DNA of 64,000 nt from Xanthomarina gelatinilytica (GCF_000348685.1 NZ_ANLA01000013.1:119134-183133), one strand, 5' to 3'; shown: positions 8,531 through 16,624, counted from the first letter of the stretch. The notes: a model not told the origin generated them from the sequence alone. Numbers and translations: made by a program.

Positions 8531-8605
8531 TTTTTCAATCCATTTCTGCTAAACTATCTATCAGCACACGCAATTCATCGGTAAAATCTTCATAGTCTGA
8601 CAGTT
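8531..8605 (-). pseudogene. Possible C-terminal remnant of a lost gene
   Basis: Between cas1 and the metallothionein-like gene, one minus-strand frame reads LSDYEDFTDELRVLIDSLAE and ends MD-stop. It looks like a genuine protein C-terminus (amphipathic, charged), but there is no start codon and a stop lies just upstream in frame, so it cannot be an intact gene. No family recognised. It may be the end of a gene lost by rearrangement at the cas locus. Confidence 0.25.
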
Positions 8606-8680
8606 TACCTCAAAAATCAACCTTATAAAGAAATATTTTTTTACAAAAACTATCTGTATCTATATTATAAATAAAAAGCA

Positions 8681-9565
8681 ATGTTAAAAAAGTCCGTTTT
8701 AATAGAACAAAAAAGCAAAGTCACTTGTAAAAATCTACAACTTCATATAAAAACCGAAAAACGTGAAGCGAGTATTCCCATTGAAGATATAGGGTTTTTG
8801 GTAATAGACAATCCCGAAACATATGTAAGCATCCCAGCCTTAAACCTACTTGTGGAAAACAACACTTCTGTAATTATTTGCAATACCTCACATCTTCCCA
8901 ATGGCATGTTCCTAAACCTAAATAGCCATCATATTCAACAAGAAATGTTTAAACATCAAATAAATGCCAGTATGCCTTTAAAAAAACAATTATGGCAACA
9001 AACCATTAAGAGAAAGATTAAAAATCAAGGCATCTTATTGAACCGAATAACCAACAAAAAAAACACCTTTGAATTTTTGGAATCCAAAGTGTTAAGTGGA
9101 GATTCCTCAAATATGGAAGCAGTAGCTGCCAGTTTCTATTGGAAATCGTTTTTTGAACACGATTTTAAAAGGGAACGCTTTGGAGCTTACCCAAACAATT
9201 TTCTTAATTATGGTTATGCCATTTTAAGGGCTGCTACTGCTAGAGCCTTATCTGGTAGCGGTTTGCTAAATACCTTAGGCATCCACCATAAGAGTAAATA
9301 CAATGCTTTTGCCTTGGCAGATGATATCATGGAACCTTTTAGACCCATAGTGGACGAAGCTGTTTATCTAATCATGCAGCAAGATGATGAACAGAACCTT
9401 ACAACACCAATAAAGTCTGAGCTCCTCCAGATACTTACCAGAACGGTTTATTTTAAAAAAGAAAAAAGCCCGTTAATGGTTGCATTGCAAAAAACAGCCA
9501 GTTCCTTACAACAATGTTATGCTGGCAATAGAAAGAAAATTAAATATCCCGAATTATGGAGTTAA
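8681..9565 (+). CDS. cas1: CRISPR-associated endonuclease Cas1 (type II-C-like)
   Basis: 294 residues, full length for type II Cas1. N-terminal beta domain (about 1-80), then the helical catalytic domain. The expected metal-binding residues are present: Glu146 in MEAVAASFYW, His203 in GIHHKSKYN and Glu218 in DDIMEPFRP, in the same order as the family triad, so the integrase should be active. Cas1 with Cas2 inserts new spacers at the array leader. Overlaps cas2 by 10 bp. Unusually, no cas9 lies upstream (only 217 bp to the metallothionein-like gene) and no array is found within the window. Confidence 0.95.
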   Translation: MLKKSVLIEQKSKVTCKNLQLHIKTEKREASIPIEDIGFLVIDNPETYVSIPALNLLVENNTSVIICNTSHLPNGMFLNLNSHHIQQEMFKHQINASMPLKKQLWQQTIKRKIKNQGILLNRITNKKNTFEFLESKVLSGDSSNMEAVAASFYWKSFFEHDFKRERFGAYPNNFLNYGYAILRAATARALSGSGLLNTLGIHHKSKYNAFALADDIMEPFRPIVDEAVYLIMQQDDEQNLTTPIKSELLQILTRTVYFKKEKSPLMVALQKTASSLQQCYAGNRKKIKYPELWS

Positions 9566-9885
9566 ACGCTTATAGAGTTATGTGGCTATTTGTATTTTTT
9601 GATTTACCTACCGATACTCCTAAAGACAGACGCAATGCAGCTGGATTTAGAAAAAACTTAATAAAGGATGGTTTTACCATGATGCAATATTCTGTTTACA
9701 TGCGCCATTGTGCCAGCAGTGAAAGTGCAGATGTGCACGAAAGACGCATCAAGCGCTTATTGCCTCCTTTGGGCAAAGTAAGCGTGCTAAGAATAACCGA
9801 TAAACAATTTGGAAACATTATGAATTTTTGGGGAAGAGCCGAGGTGCCCAAAGAACCACAACCAACACAACTGGAACTATTTTAA
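9556..9885 (+). CDS. cas2: CRISPR-associated endoribonuclease Cas2 (type II-C-like)
   Basis: 109 residues, a ferredoxin-like fold with the conserved Asp16 in LFVFFDLPTDT. It ends in a Pro-rich tail and LELF, as in type II-C Cas2 proteins. It bridges two Cas1 dimers in the spacer-integration complex. It overlaps the end of cas1 by 10 bp, showing coupled translation. The convergent REP-associated transposase gene ends within its last codons (4-bp overlap at 9882-9885), so no array or leader separates them. Confidence 0.94.
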   Translation: MELNAYRVMWLFVFFDLPTDTPKDRRNAAGFRKNLIKDGFTMMQYSVYMRHCASSESADVHERRIKRLLPPLGKVSVLRITDKQFGNIMNFWGRAEVPKEPQPTQLELF

Positions 9886-10436
9886 ACCGAACGAAACAAA
9901 TCATCCTCAAACCAGTTTTTGGGGTTTTCATCAATATAGGCATGGATGTTCTTATATGCTTTATCATCTCTAATAATATGATCGTGAAAAGAGCGATGCC
10001 AGGCAAACTCCAAAAAACCTGTTTCATGTATTAATTTAGAAGCCGTTGTCTTAAAAGCTCCCATAAGGCTAGATAAAGATTTAATTTTTATTTCTTTTGA
10101 AACACTTGAACTATCTATTTCAAGGATTAGGTGCAAATGATTTGGCATGATGACAGAATTGTGGATAGCCACATAAGGATATTGAACAGGCAACCAACCT
10201 AAACGCTCTTGAACAATTAAACCATAAAGATTTAATTTCATGACATAATTGATTTCAACATGATTTTCCAGGCCATCCCGTACGGACAGGTCGCGACCTG
10301 CCCCCATTCCATCACAATCCATCTCCACAACCTCACCAAAACAACATAACATATCCTTCACACAAATAGTGACGAAATATAGATTATCACTGGAATAATC
10401 AAATCCCTTCATTCTATTTCGTTTTCTGCGCTTCAA
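9882..10436 (-). CDS. REP-associated tyrosine transposase (RAYT, Y1/IS200-like)
   Basis: 184 residues. The N-terminus MKRRKRNRMKGFDYSSDNLY, the HUH motif HLH at about 100-102 in MPNHLHLILEI, and Tyr167 in AYIDENPKNW mark a single-strand-processing Y1 transposase of the RAYT kind, which acts on REP palindromes. Two REP clusters lie just upstream (10480-10771). Residues about 45-54 (GAGRDLSVRD) are encoded by a REP palindrome inside the gene, which is not part of the conserved fold. HUH and Tyr residues are intact, so it may still work. Convergent with cas2, 4-bp overlap. Confidence 0.88.
   Translation of the reverse strand: MKRRKRNRMKGFDYSSDNLYFVTICVKDMLCCFGEVVEMDCDGMGAGRDLSVRDGLENHVEINYVMKLNLYGLIVQERLGWLPVQYPYVAIHNSVIMPNHLHLILEIDSSSVSKEIKIKSLSSLMGAFKTTASKLIHETGFLEFAWHRSFHDHIIRDDKAYKNIHAYIDENPKNWFEDDLFRSV
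10277..10303. repeat. REP palindrome inside the RAYT coding sequence
   Basis: Head CCCGTAC followed by the palindrome GGACAGGTCGCGACCTGCCC. The head matches that of the two intergenic REP units at 10480 and 10636, but the stem sequence differs (GGTCGCGACC instead of GCTCGTGAGC). It is read in frame as part of the transposase. Confidence 0.75.
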
Positions 10437-10479
10437 ATTAAAATTTAAAAAAGATTAATAATAAATATAAAAAATTATT

Positions 10480-10550
10480 CCCGTACGGACAGCTCGTGAG
10501 CTGTCCGCCTAAAGCTCGTGAGCTGCCCTCTTAAAGCTCGAGAACATGCC
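10480..10550. repeat. REP cluster 1
   Basis: Begins with head CCCGTAC, then the palindrome GGACAGCTCGTGAGCTGTCC (10487-10506), followed by two decaying copies of the unit TAAAGCTCGTGAGCTGCCC. It lies 44 bp upstream of the RAYT start, the usual place for the substrate of the transposase. Confidence 0.8.
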
Positions 10551-10635
10551 CAAATATCTCACCCTTTTAAAATTTTTATATAATGCCTTTCAAAATCAGA
10601 TATTTAAAAATGATTCACAAATTTTATTTAAATTC

Positions 10636-10771
10636 CCCGTACGGACAGCTCGTGAGCTGTCCGCTTAAAGCTCGTGAGCTGTCCGCTTAAAGCTCGCGAG
10701 CTGCCCTATTAAAGCTCGAAAGCTATCCTCTTAAAGCTCGTGAGCTATCCCTTAAAGCTCGTGAGCTGTCC
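10636..10771. repeat. REP cluster 2: six tandem palindromic units of about 22 bp
   Basis: Starts with the same head CCCGTAC and a perfect palindrome, then the unit TTAAAGCTCGTGAGCTGTCC repeats about every 21-23 bp with drift (CTCGCGAG, CTCGAAAG, CTCGTGAG). Only the first unit has the head. The pattern suggests local tandem expansion of the stem, with an AAAGCTCG core kept in every unit. Confidence 0.8.
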
Positions 10772-10788
10772 TAAAAAGCCATTCTCAT

Positions 10789-10824
10789 AAAAAAAAACAG
10801 CTCTTTTAAATAAAAAGAACTGCC
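10789..10824 (-). terminator. Terminator of the 246-residue protein gene
   Basis: Read on the minus strand: stem CAGTTCTTTT / AAAAGAGCTG with one mismatch, then nine T residues, 46 bp after the stop codon at 10871. Confidence 0.7.
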
Positions 10825-10870
10825 CAATTAAATAGAGATACCTCTCAATTTAACAAATTAAATAAAACAC

Positions 10871-11611
10871 CTAAATCCCAACAACCTGGACCCCAAAAGC
10901 ATGTCCTCCAGACAACATATAGCCTTCGCCATTTACCATTTGGTAAAACGCCACACGAGCTATGGCAAACACTGTTCCAGTACCACTTGGCAGTGCAGAC
11001 ACAGGTATACTAAAAGCATCTCCCATATAATCCCGTTCTAGGATCAAAGGAGCTTCTATCACCTGCGTATAGCTTTTGGTTTCAAAATCAAAACGTATCA
11101 ACCCCAAAAGCACTTCCATATAAGAGGCCTCTTTTGGAAAACCGGCATGAGCTGCCTGAAATCCAGTAACATGTAAAGTCAAGCTGTTCCAATCAAATTC
11201 ATAGTTACAGGGAAATAAATTGGGCCGTTTGGGTGTAAACACAAAATGCTGCAACAAGTGTTTCCCTGTATCGGTTGCCATGCCTAATGATACCTGACGC
11301 TCACCTCGCTTGGAAACCAGATCCGCATCCTTGATCCTTGTAAACAACTGCATCAACCTACTATGTAAGGTACCATCTTTATACCCTATTGTAAAAGGCC
11401 TTATGGAACGCTTAAAATATTTATTGGTCCGTGAAGCTTCAGAAAATTCATCATTGTTTTCACGAACCCGAACCATTCTCGGACTATTTTTAATAGCTTC
11501 TCTGGTAAAACCTCCTCCTCCTTCCCTTAGCGTAGGTTTGCCCAAACGATCGTAAAAATTAATACCACCTATAGTCCCTTTAATAAATATAATACCTCGA
11601 TACGTTGCCAT
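10871..11611 (-). CDS. Hypothetical protein, 246 residues
   Basis: Not recognised with confidence. The N-terminus MATYRGIIFIKGTIGGINFY followed by a Gly-rich REGGGG stretch resembles a group of Bacteroidota hypothetical proteins of about this length. There is no signal peptide or membrane helix; the chain is mostly short beta-type segments with alternating hydrophobics. A basic segment (about 45-75) contains several Arg and Lys residues. It sits alone between a REP cluster with terminator and an upstream 11-bp periodic array, which may carry its regulation. It could be a phage- or element-derived structural protein, but nothing in the sequence proves that. Confidence 0.6.
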   Translation of the reverse strand: MATYRGIIFIKGTIGGINFYDRLGKPTLREGGGGFTREAIKNSPRMVRVRENNDEFSEASRTNKYFKRSIRPFTIGYKDGTLHSRLMQLFTRIKDADLVSKRGERQVSLGMATDTGKHLLQHFVFTPKRPNLFPCNYEFDWNSLTLHVTGFQAAHAGFPKEASYMEVLLGLIRFDFETKSYTQVIEAPLILERDYMGDAFSIPVSALPSGTGTVFAIARVAFYQMVNGEGYMLSGGHAFGVQVVGI

Positions 11612-11714
11612 AATATATATTGTTTAGTTCAATAAAGTTAGTATAAAATCCTTAAAAATCAAATATATACGTGAAATATATATCAAATTTAAAACTATCT
11701 TATTACAAATATAA

Positions 11715-11769
11715 ACCGTATATATACCGAGTATATGTCGACTATATGCCGACTTTATATCGACTTTTA
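11715..11769. repeat. Five 11-bp periodic units (iteron-like) upstream of the hypothetical gene
   Basis: Consecutive 11-mers: ACCGTATATAT, ACCGAGTATAT, GTCGACTATAT, GCCGACTTTAT, ATCGACTTTTA. Each has CG at positions 3-4 and a T/A-rich half at 6-11, so the CG steps are spaced one helical turn apart. It lies about 100 bp upstream of the 246-residue gene and just past the icmF terminator. Candidate multi-site binding array for a protein. Confidence 0.6.
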
Positions 11770-11782
11770 CTTACAGATGCTC

Positions 11783-11812
11783 CAAAAAAAATCCCAGGAA
11801 ACTTCCCGGGAC
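11783..11812 (-). terminator. Terminator of icmF
   Basis: Minus-strand reading: stem CCCGGGAAG / TTTCCTGGG with one mismatch, followed by eight T residues, about 30 bp after the icmF stop. Confidence 0.8.
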
Positions 11813-11839
11813 TTTCATATAATAATTATGTTACTTCTC

Positions 11840-14800
11840 TTACATATTGCGTCTGTATTGTCCTCCAACCTCAAATAAAGCTGTAGTAATTTCTCCTAAA
11901 GAACATACCTTACAAACGTCCATCAAGGCTTCAAAAATGTTTTCGTTATGAATCGCCTTTTGCTGAAGGTCTTTCAACAAGGCCTTTGTATCATAGGTTT
12001 TATGCAAATTCTCCAAGGTTTTAATTTGTAGCTGCTTTTCTTCTTCGGTAGCTCTAATAACCTCTGCAGGCAATACCGTTGGAGATCCTTTCGAACTCAA
12101 AAACGTGTTCACACCAATAATCGGAAACTCACCATTGTGTTTCAAGGTTTCGTAATACAAACTCTCTTCCTGTATTTTACTGCGTTGATACATGGTTTCC
12201 ATAGCACCTAAAACCCCTCCACGTTCGGTAATCCTATCAAATTCCATCAATACGGCTTCCTCTACCAAATCGGTCAACTCCTCTATGATGAAAGAGCCCT
12301 GTAATGGATTTTCGTTCTTAGCCAAACCTAACTCTTTATTGATAATCAATTGAATGGCCATGGCACGTCTCACAGATTCTTCGGTTGGCGTGGTAATGGC
12401 CTCATCATAGGCATTGGTGTGCAAGGAGTTGCAATTATCGTATATCGCATATAAGGCCTGTAGCGTGGTACGAATATCGTTAAAGTCAATTTCTTGGGCA
12501 TGCAAGCTACGTCCTGATGTCTGGATATGATATTTAAGCATTTGAGCACGCTCATTGGCACCATATTTATGTTTCATGGCCTTGGCCCAAATTTTCCTGG
12601 CAACTCGTCCTATAACAGCATACTCCGGATCAATACCATTGGAGAAAAAGAAGGATAGGTTTGGACCAAACTTATTGATGTCCATCCCTCTACTTAAATA
12701 ATACTCCACATAGGTAAACCCATTGGATAAGGTTAAAGCCAATTGCGTGATTGGGTTGGCTCCTGCTTCGGCTATATGATATCCTGAAATAGAAACCGAA
12801 TAGAAGTTACGCACGTTATGTTCTATAAAATATTCCTGAACGTCACCCATTAAACGCAATGCAAATTCCGTAGAGAATATACAGGTGTTTTGCGCCTGGT
12901 CTTCTTTTAATATATCTGCTTGAACCGTTCCTCTTACCTGTGCTATGGTTTTGGTTTTGATCTCTTGATATACTTGCTCCGGAAGCACTTGATCGCCAGT
13001 AACCCCCAAAAGCATCAAGCCCAAGCCATCGTTCCCTTCCGGTAGTTTTCCATGATACTTGGGTCTTTCTGTACCCTTTTCCTTGTATAAGGCTGCTATT
13101 TTTGCTTCAACCTCCTGTTCCAATCCATGCTCTTTAATGTAAAGCTCACATTGTTGGTCTATAGCTGCATTCATAAAAAAGCCCAATAACATAGGTGCTG
13201 GACCATTAATGGTCATACTAACAGAGGTCATCACATCTGCTAAATTAAAGCCTGAATACAGTTTTTTGGCATCGTCCAAACAGCAAATGGACACTCCTGC
13301 ATTTCCTATCTTTCCGTAAATATCTGGTCGCAAATCCGGATCGTTTCCGTATAAGGTAACGCTATCAAAAGCTGTAGACAAACGCTTGGCAGGCATGCCT
13401 TGACTTACATAATGAAACCGTTTGTTGGTACGCTCTGGACCTCCTTCACCAGCAAACATTCTGGCTGGATCTTCGCCTGTTCTCTTAAATGGATACAAGC
13501 CTGAAGCATATGGAAATTCCCCTGGTACATTTTCTTGCAAACACCATTTTAAAATATCTCCCCAAGCTTGGTATTTTGGCAAAGCCACTTTTGGAATTTG
13601 TGTATGGGACAGGGATTCCGTATGGGTTTCAATTTTTATTTCTTTATCCCTTACTTTAAATGAGTAAATAGGATTTTTGTATTTGTTCACTTTATCATCC
13701 CAACCAGTTATCACTTCCCAGTTGTAAGGATCTAGATCCAATTTCACACGGTCAAATTCTTTAAGCAACAAGCTCAAAAAGTCTTTGTCACTGTCATCTT
13801 GAGCGTAGCGAAGGATCCCATTACTATTCAACCCATTCTTGTCAAGAAAAGATTGCTTCGCTTCATTTCCAATGACATTGGAAACAGATTCTATGGTTTT
13901 ATAAATCCCATACAACTTTTGAGCTACTTCCACTTGCTCCAACGCTTTTTTATCGTAATTACGATTGTTTTCAGCTATTTCAGACAGATAGCGTGTTCTT
14001 GAAGGTGGAATCACGAATACCTTTTCGCTCATTTCATCGGAAATATGAAAGGTCGATTTTAAATCGGCATCAGCCTTTGCCACCAAGGTATCCATGACTG
14101 CTTTATAAAGCGTATTCATTCCAGGATCATTGAATTGCGAAGCAATGGTTCCAAAAACCGGTAGTTCGTCCTGATTCACTTCCCACAATTGATGGTTACG
14201 CATATATTGTTTCTTCACGTCGCGTAAAGCGTCCAAAGCCCCACGTTTATCAAACTTGTTGATGGCTACCAAATCGGCAAAATCCAGCATGTCAATCTTT
14301 TCCAATTGGGTGGCTGCACCAAACTCCGGAGTCATTACATATAAGGAAACATCACTATGCTCTATAATTTCCGTGTCACTTTGCCCGATACCTGAAGTCT
14401 CTAAAATAATCAAATCGTACGCAGCTGCTTTCAATACCTCCACGGCTTCATGAACGTATTTGGACAAGGCTAAATTGGATTGTCTGGTAGCCAAACTACG
14501 CATATAAACCCTAGGGTTGTTTATGGCGTTCATGCGAATCCTATCTCCCAATAGTGCGCCTCCTGTTTTACGTTTGGAGGGATCCACAGAAATTAAACCA
14601 ACAGTTTTTTCTGGAAAGTCTATTAAAAAACGTCTCACCAATTCATCTACCAAAGACGATTTTCCAGCACCACCTGTTCCTGTAATGCCCAATACGGGTG
14701 TCTTGGAGTTCTTATTCTTGTCATGTATCTGTTCCAAAGTGCCCTTGGCAACCTCAGGGAAGTTTTCTGCCGAAGATATAACACGGGCTATGGCTTTGGG

Positions 14801-15286
14801 GTTTTTCTTTTGAAGCTCCTCCAGCTCTACGTTTAAGTGATCACCTACTGCAAAATCGGATTGGGCAACCAAGTCATTAATCATGCCCTGCAAACCCATT
14901 TCCCTGCCATCGTCTGGAGAATAAATCCTGGCAATCCCATAATCCATCAACTCTTTGATTTCCGATGGTAAAATAACACCGCCTCCACCACCAAAAATCT
15001 TGATATGCTCAGCACCTTTTTCCTTCAACAAATCGTACATGTATTTAAAATACTCATTATGTCCTCCTTGGTAAGACGTCAAACAAATGGCATTGGCATC
15101 CTCTTGTATGGCAGTGTTTACAACTTCATCAACACTTCTGTCATGTCCCAAATGAATCACTTCCACACCTGTTGCCTGTATTATGCGTCGCATGATGTTT
15201 ATAGAGGCATCATGCCCATCAAATAAGGAGGCTGCAGTTACAATTCGTACTTTATGTTTGGGTGTATAAGGTGCTATAGGCTTCAT
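11840..15286 (-). CDS. icmF: Fused isobutyryl-CoA mutase (B12 domain + GTPase chaperone + mutase)
   Basis: 1148 residues. Order: B12-binding domain (about 12-140) with DGHDAS, His25 being the cobalt ligand; a MeaB-like GTPase domain with P-loop GTGGAGKSS near 208; a linker; then the large substrate-binding mutase domain (about 560-1148). This order defines IcmF, which interconverts isobutyryl-CoA and n-butyryl-CoA (some members use pivalyl- or isovaleryl-CoA) and loads its own adenosylcobalamin. Residues about 470-499 are encoded by a dispersed repeat inserted in frame in the linker, making the protein longer than usual. Single-gene unit with its own promoter box and terminator. Confidence 0.92.
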   Translation of the reverse strand: MKPIAPYTPKHKVRIVTAASLFDGHDASINIMRRIIQATGVEVIHLGHDRSVDEVVNTAIQEDANAICLTSYQGGHNEYFKYMYDLLKEKGAEHIKIFGGGGGVILPSEIKELMDYGIARIYSPDDGREMGLQGMINDLVAQSDFAVGDHLNVELEELQKKNPKAIARVISSAENFPEVAKGTLEQIHDKNKNSKTPVLGITGTGGAGKSSLVDELVRRFLIDFPEKTVGLISVDPSKRKTGGALLGDRIRMNAINNPRVYMRSLATRQSNLALSKYVHEAVEVLKAAAYDLIILETSGIGQSDTEIIEHSDVSLYVMTPEFGAATQLEKIDMLDFADLVAINKFDKRGALDALRDVKKQYMRNHQLWEVNQDELPVFGTIASQFNDPGMNTLYKAVMDTLVAKADADLKSTFHISDEMSEKVFVIPPSRTRYLSEIAENNRNYDKKALEQVEVAQKLYGIYKTIESVSNVIGNEAKQSFLDKNGLNSNGILRYAQDDSDKDFLSLLLKEFDRVKLDLDPYNWEVITGWDDKVNKYKNPIYSFKVRDKEIKIETHTESLSHTQIPKVALPKYQAWGDILKWCLQENVPGEFPYASGLYPFKRTGEDPARMFAGEGGPERTNKRFHYVSQGMPAKRLSTAFDSVTLYGNDPDLRPDIYGKIGNAGVSICCLDDAKKLYSGFNLADVMTSVSMTINGPAPMLLGFFMNAAIDQQCELYIKEHGLEQEVEAKIAALYKEKGTERPKYHGKLPEGNDGLGLMLLGVTGDQVLPEQVYQEIKTKTIAQVRGTVQADILKEDQAQNTCIFSTEFALRLMGDVQEYFIEHNVRNFYSVSISGYHIAEAGANPITQLALTLSNGFTYVEYYLSRGMDINKFGPNLSFFFSNGIDPEYAVIGRVARKIWAKAMKHKYGANERAQMLKYHIQTSGRSLHAQEIDFNDIRTTLQALYAIYDNCNSLHTNAYDEAITTPTEESVRRAMAIQLIINKELGLAKNENPLQGSFIIEELTDLVEEAVLMEFDRITERGGVLGAMETMYQRSKIQEESLYYETLKHNGEFPIIGVNTFLSSKGSPTVLPAEVIRATEEEKQLQIKTLENLHKTYDTKALLKDLQQKAIHNENIFEALMDVCKVCSLGEITTALFEVGGQYRRNM
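13792..13877. repeat. Dispersed 86-bp repeat element inserted in icmF
   Basis: Starts TGTCATCTTGAGCGTAGCGA and ends with CTTCGC...AATGACA; the two ends are imperfect inverted repeats (TGTCAT/ATGACA and GCGAAG/CTTCGC). The TGTCAT...TGAGCG...GAAG core is shared with the intergenic element at 49391-49439. It contributes about 29 codons in frame to icmF. Confidence 0.7.
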
Positions 15287-15311
15287 ATAAAATCTTATTT
15301 TTTTAGTGGCA

Positions 15312-15319
15312 CAAATTTA
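15312..15319 (-). promoter_or_regulatory. Candidate -7 box of icmF
   Basis: Minus-strand TAAATTTG, matching TAnnTTTG, 26 bp upstream of the icmF ATG. No obvious -33 box. Confidence 0.45.
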
Positions 15320-15367
15320 AGCAATATTCAATAAAACCACCATATTAGTTTGAGTTTATAATCTTTT

Positions 15368-15420
15368 ATGGTATTTTAAAATCAATCATGGTATATTTGT
15401 CAAAAAAAGATACCATGATT
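15368..15420 (+). promoter_or_regulatory. Operator candidate: inverted repeat around the DUF4197 promoter
   Basis: A perfect 11-bp inverted repeat, AATCATGGTAT (15384-15394) and ATACCATGATT (15410-15420), with a 15-bp spacer. It brackets the -7 box TATATTTG (15392-15399), and its right arm contains the start codon. A third half-site, ATGGTAT, lies at 15368-15374, 20 bp before the matching word of the left arm. The arrangement suits binding of a dimeric repressor to DNA. Confidence 0.6.
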
Positions 15421-16122
15421 AAAAAATGTACAGTTTTATTAGTATGTATGACTCTGTTCTCTTGTGCCGAATTACAAGAGGCTGTCAACCAATTACCGGA
15501 AAGCACCTCAACCATCAGCAATACCGAGATTGCAGCTGGCTTACGCGCAGCCTTGGATCAAGGCATAGAAAAACAAGTAAGCAAACTTACCCAAACAGAT
15601 GGGTTTTATAAAAACGACTTAGTGAAAATCCTACTCCCGGAAGAGTTGCAAAAAGTAGACAAGACCCTTCGAGATATTGGACTGGGATCCTTGGCAGATG
15701 AAGGCTTGAAAGTCTTGAATCGTGCAGCCGAAGATGCCGTAGCCACTGCTACCCCTATTTTTGTAAACGCTGTAAAAGACATCTCCTTTGCCGATGCCAA
15801 AACCATTCTATTGGGAAATGACGATGCCGCTACACGCTATTTGGCAGGCAAAACAGAAGCAGCGTTATATACCGAGTTCCATCCGGTTATAAACGCATCG
15901 TTTCAAAAAGTGGGAGCCGATCAAATCTGGTCCAATTTAATCAATAAGTACAACGCTGTTCCATTTACATCCAATGTAAACCCAGATTTAACCGATTATG
16001 TGACTCAAGAAGCCTTAAAAGGGGTTTACAAAATGATTGCCGTGGAAGAAAAAGAGATTAGAACCAAATACACTTCCAGGACCACCAATTTACTGAAACA
16101 GGTTTTTGCCCTTCAGGATTAA
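15415..16122 (+). CDS. DUF4197 lipoprotein
   Basis: 235 residues from the chosen start MIKKCTVLLVCMTLFSC; nine more codons upstream are open but would lie in the promoter. It begins with a lipoprotein signal (lipobox LFSC, Cys17), followed by a helical DUF4197 domain with AAGLRAALDQGIEKQV and a C-terminal segment ALKGVYKMIAVEEKEIR typical of the family. Function unknown; it should be anchored in the envelope facing the periplasm. It is divergent from icmF and stands alone. The palindrome over its promoter and start codon implies tight control. Confidence 0.88.
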   Translation: MIKKCTVLLVCMTLFSCAELQEAVNQLPESTSTISNTEIAAGLRAALDQGIEKQVSKLTQTDGFYKNDLVKILLPEELQKVDKTLRDIGLGSLADEGLKVLNRAAEDAVATATPIFVNAVKDISFADAKTILLGNDDAATRYLAGKTEAALYTEFHPVINASFQKVGADQIWSNLINKYNAVPFTSNVNPDLTDYVTQEALKGVYKMIAVEEKEIRTKYTSRTTNLLKQVFALQD

Positions 16123-16275
16123 TCGGCATTATCGCATTAATTTAAACTTTAAGTTTTATTGATATTTAGCTAACATAAAACCTCGTAAAAAACACCATCT
16201 TTGTATTGATTTTATTTCAAAAAAGAAAATTTCACGCGTCTTGTGGAGAATTTGAATTAAGTTAGTTAGTTAGTT

Positions 16276-16311
16276 AAAAAAATCGATTCTACTTGAATCG
16301 ATTTTTTTTTA
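16276..16311 (+). terminator. Strong terminator, AATCGATTC hairpin
   Basis: Stem AAAAATCGATTC / GAATCGATTTTT with loop TACTT and a run of nine T residues, symmetric enough to work both ways. It is 150 bp after the DUF4197 stop and is preceded by a TTAG tandem repeat (16259-16275). A short untranslated RNA ending here is possible, but no good promoter was found. Confidence 0.75.
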
Positions 16312-16393
16312 TTAACAAAACACAAAATTAACACATTGTTAACTTGCTGATTTATATAATTTTAAATATATTTATTATTCAAAGGTGTGAGCA

Positions 16394-16594
16394 ATGGAAA
16401 ATGTAAACAAAATCAGACAAAACCAAATCAAGTTACAGAATCGTTACAAACAACTCATTGAGCAGGCATACAACCTACGCGAAACAGATTGTGCCTTGAG
16501 CGACATTTCGGAATTTAAAGCCATCAAGTTGTTAAACAAACTGAACAGGTTAAAGTATCTAAACAGGGAACCTGCCAAACAACGCTTGTTGTAA
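16394..16594 (+). CDS. Small conserved protein, possibly Lacal_2735-like
   Basis: 66 residues, two amphipathic helices: LQNRYKQLIEQAYNL and a second around FKAIKLLNKLNRLKYL. Basic, with no membrane segment. The pattern (LQxxYKxLxEqAynL...sD...) resembles the small Flavobacteriaceae family called Lacal_2735, of unknown function, although the usual N-terminus of that family is absent. An AG-rich stretch (AAAGGTGTGAGCA) precedes the ATG. Lies between a terminator and the convergent BtuF-like gene. Confidence 0.6.
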   Translation: MENVNKIRQNQIKLQNRYKQLIEQAYNLRETDCALSDISEFKAIKLLNKLNRLKYLNREPAKQRLL

Positions 16595-16624
16595 TTACTT
16601 GTTTTTTTTAAGTGCTAAAAGTCT

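Larger units (their letters stand above)
10437..10870. other. Gene-free REP region upstream of the RAYT gene
   Basis: 434 bp without a protein gene. It holds two blocks of REP palindromes (10480-10550 and 10636-10771) separated by 85 bp of AT-rich DNA, and the terminator of the 246-residue protein gene (10789-10824). Nothing else is recognised here. Confidence 0.8.

Noticed and set aside
8464..8680. Remains of cas9 or a tracrRNA before cas1
   Set aside because: No plus-strand frame resembling the Cas9 C-terminus and no anti-repeat could be recognised in the 217 bp.
10636..10771. Six regularly spaced repeats near cas1-cas2, as a CRISPR array
   Set aside because: Units are contiguous palindromes of about 22 bp with no unique spacers, and they share the head and stem with REP elements tied to the RAYT gene.
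16140..16311. Small regulatory RNA ending at the AATCGATTC terminator
   Set aside because: Only an imperfect -7 box (CATCTTTG) and no -33 box were found; the terminator alone can serve the DUF4197 transcript.
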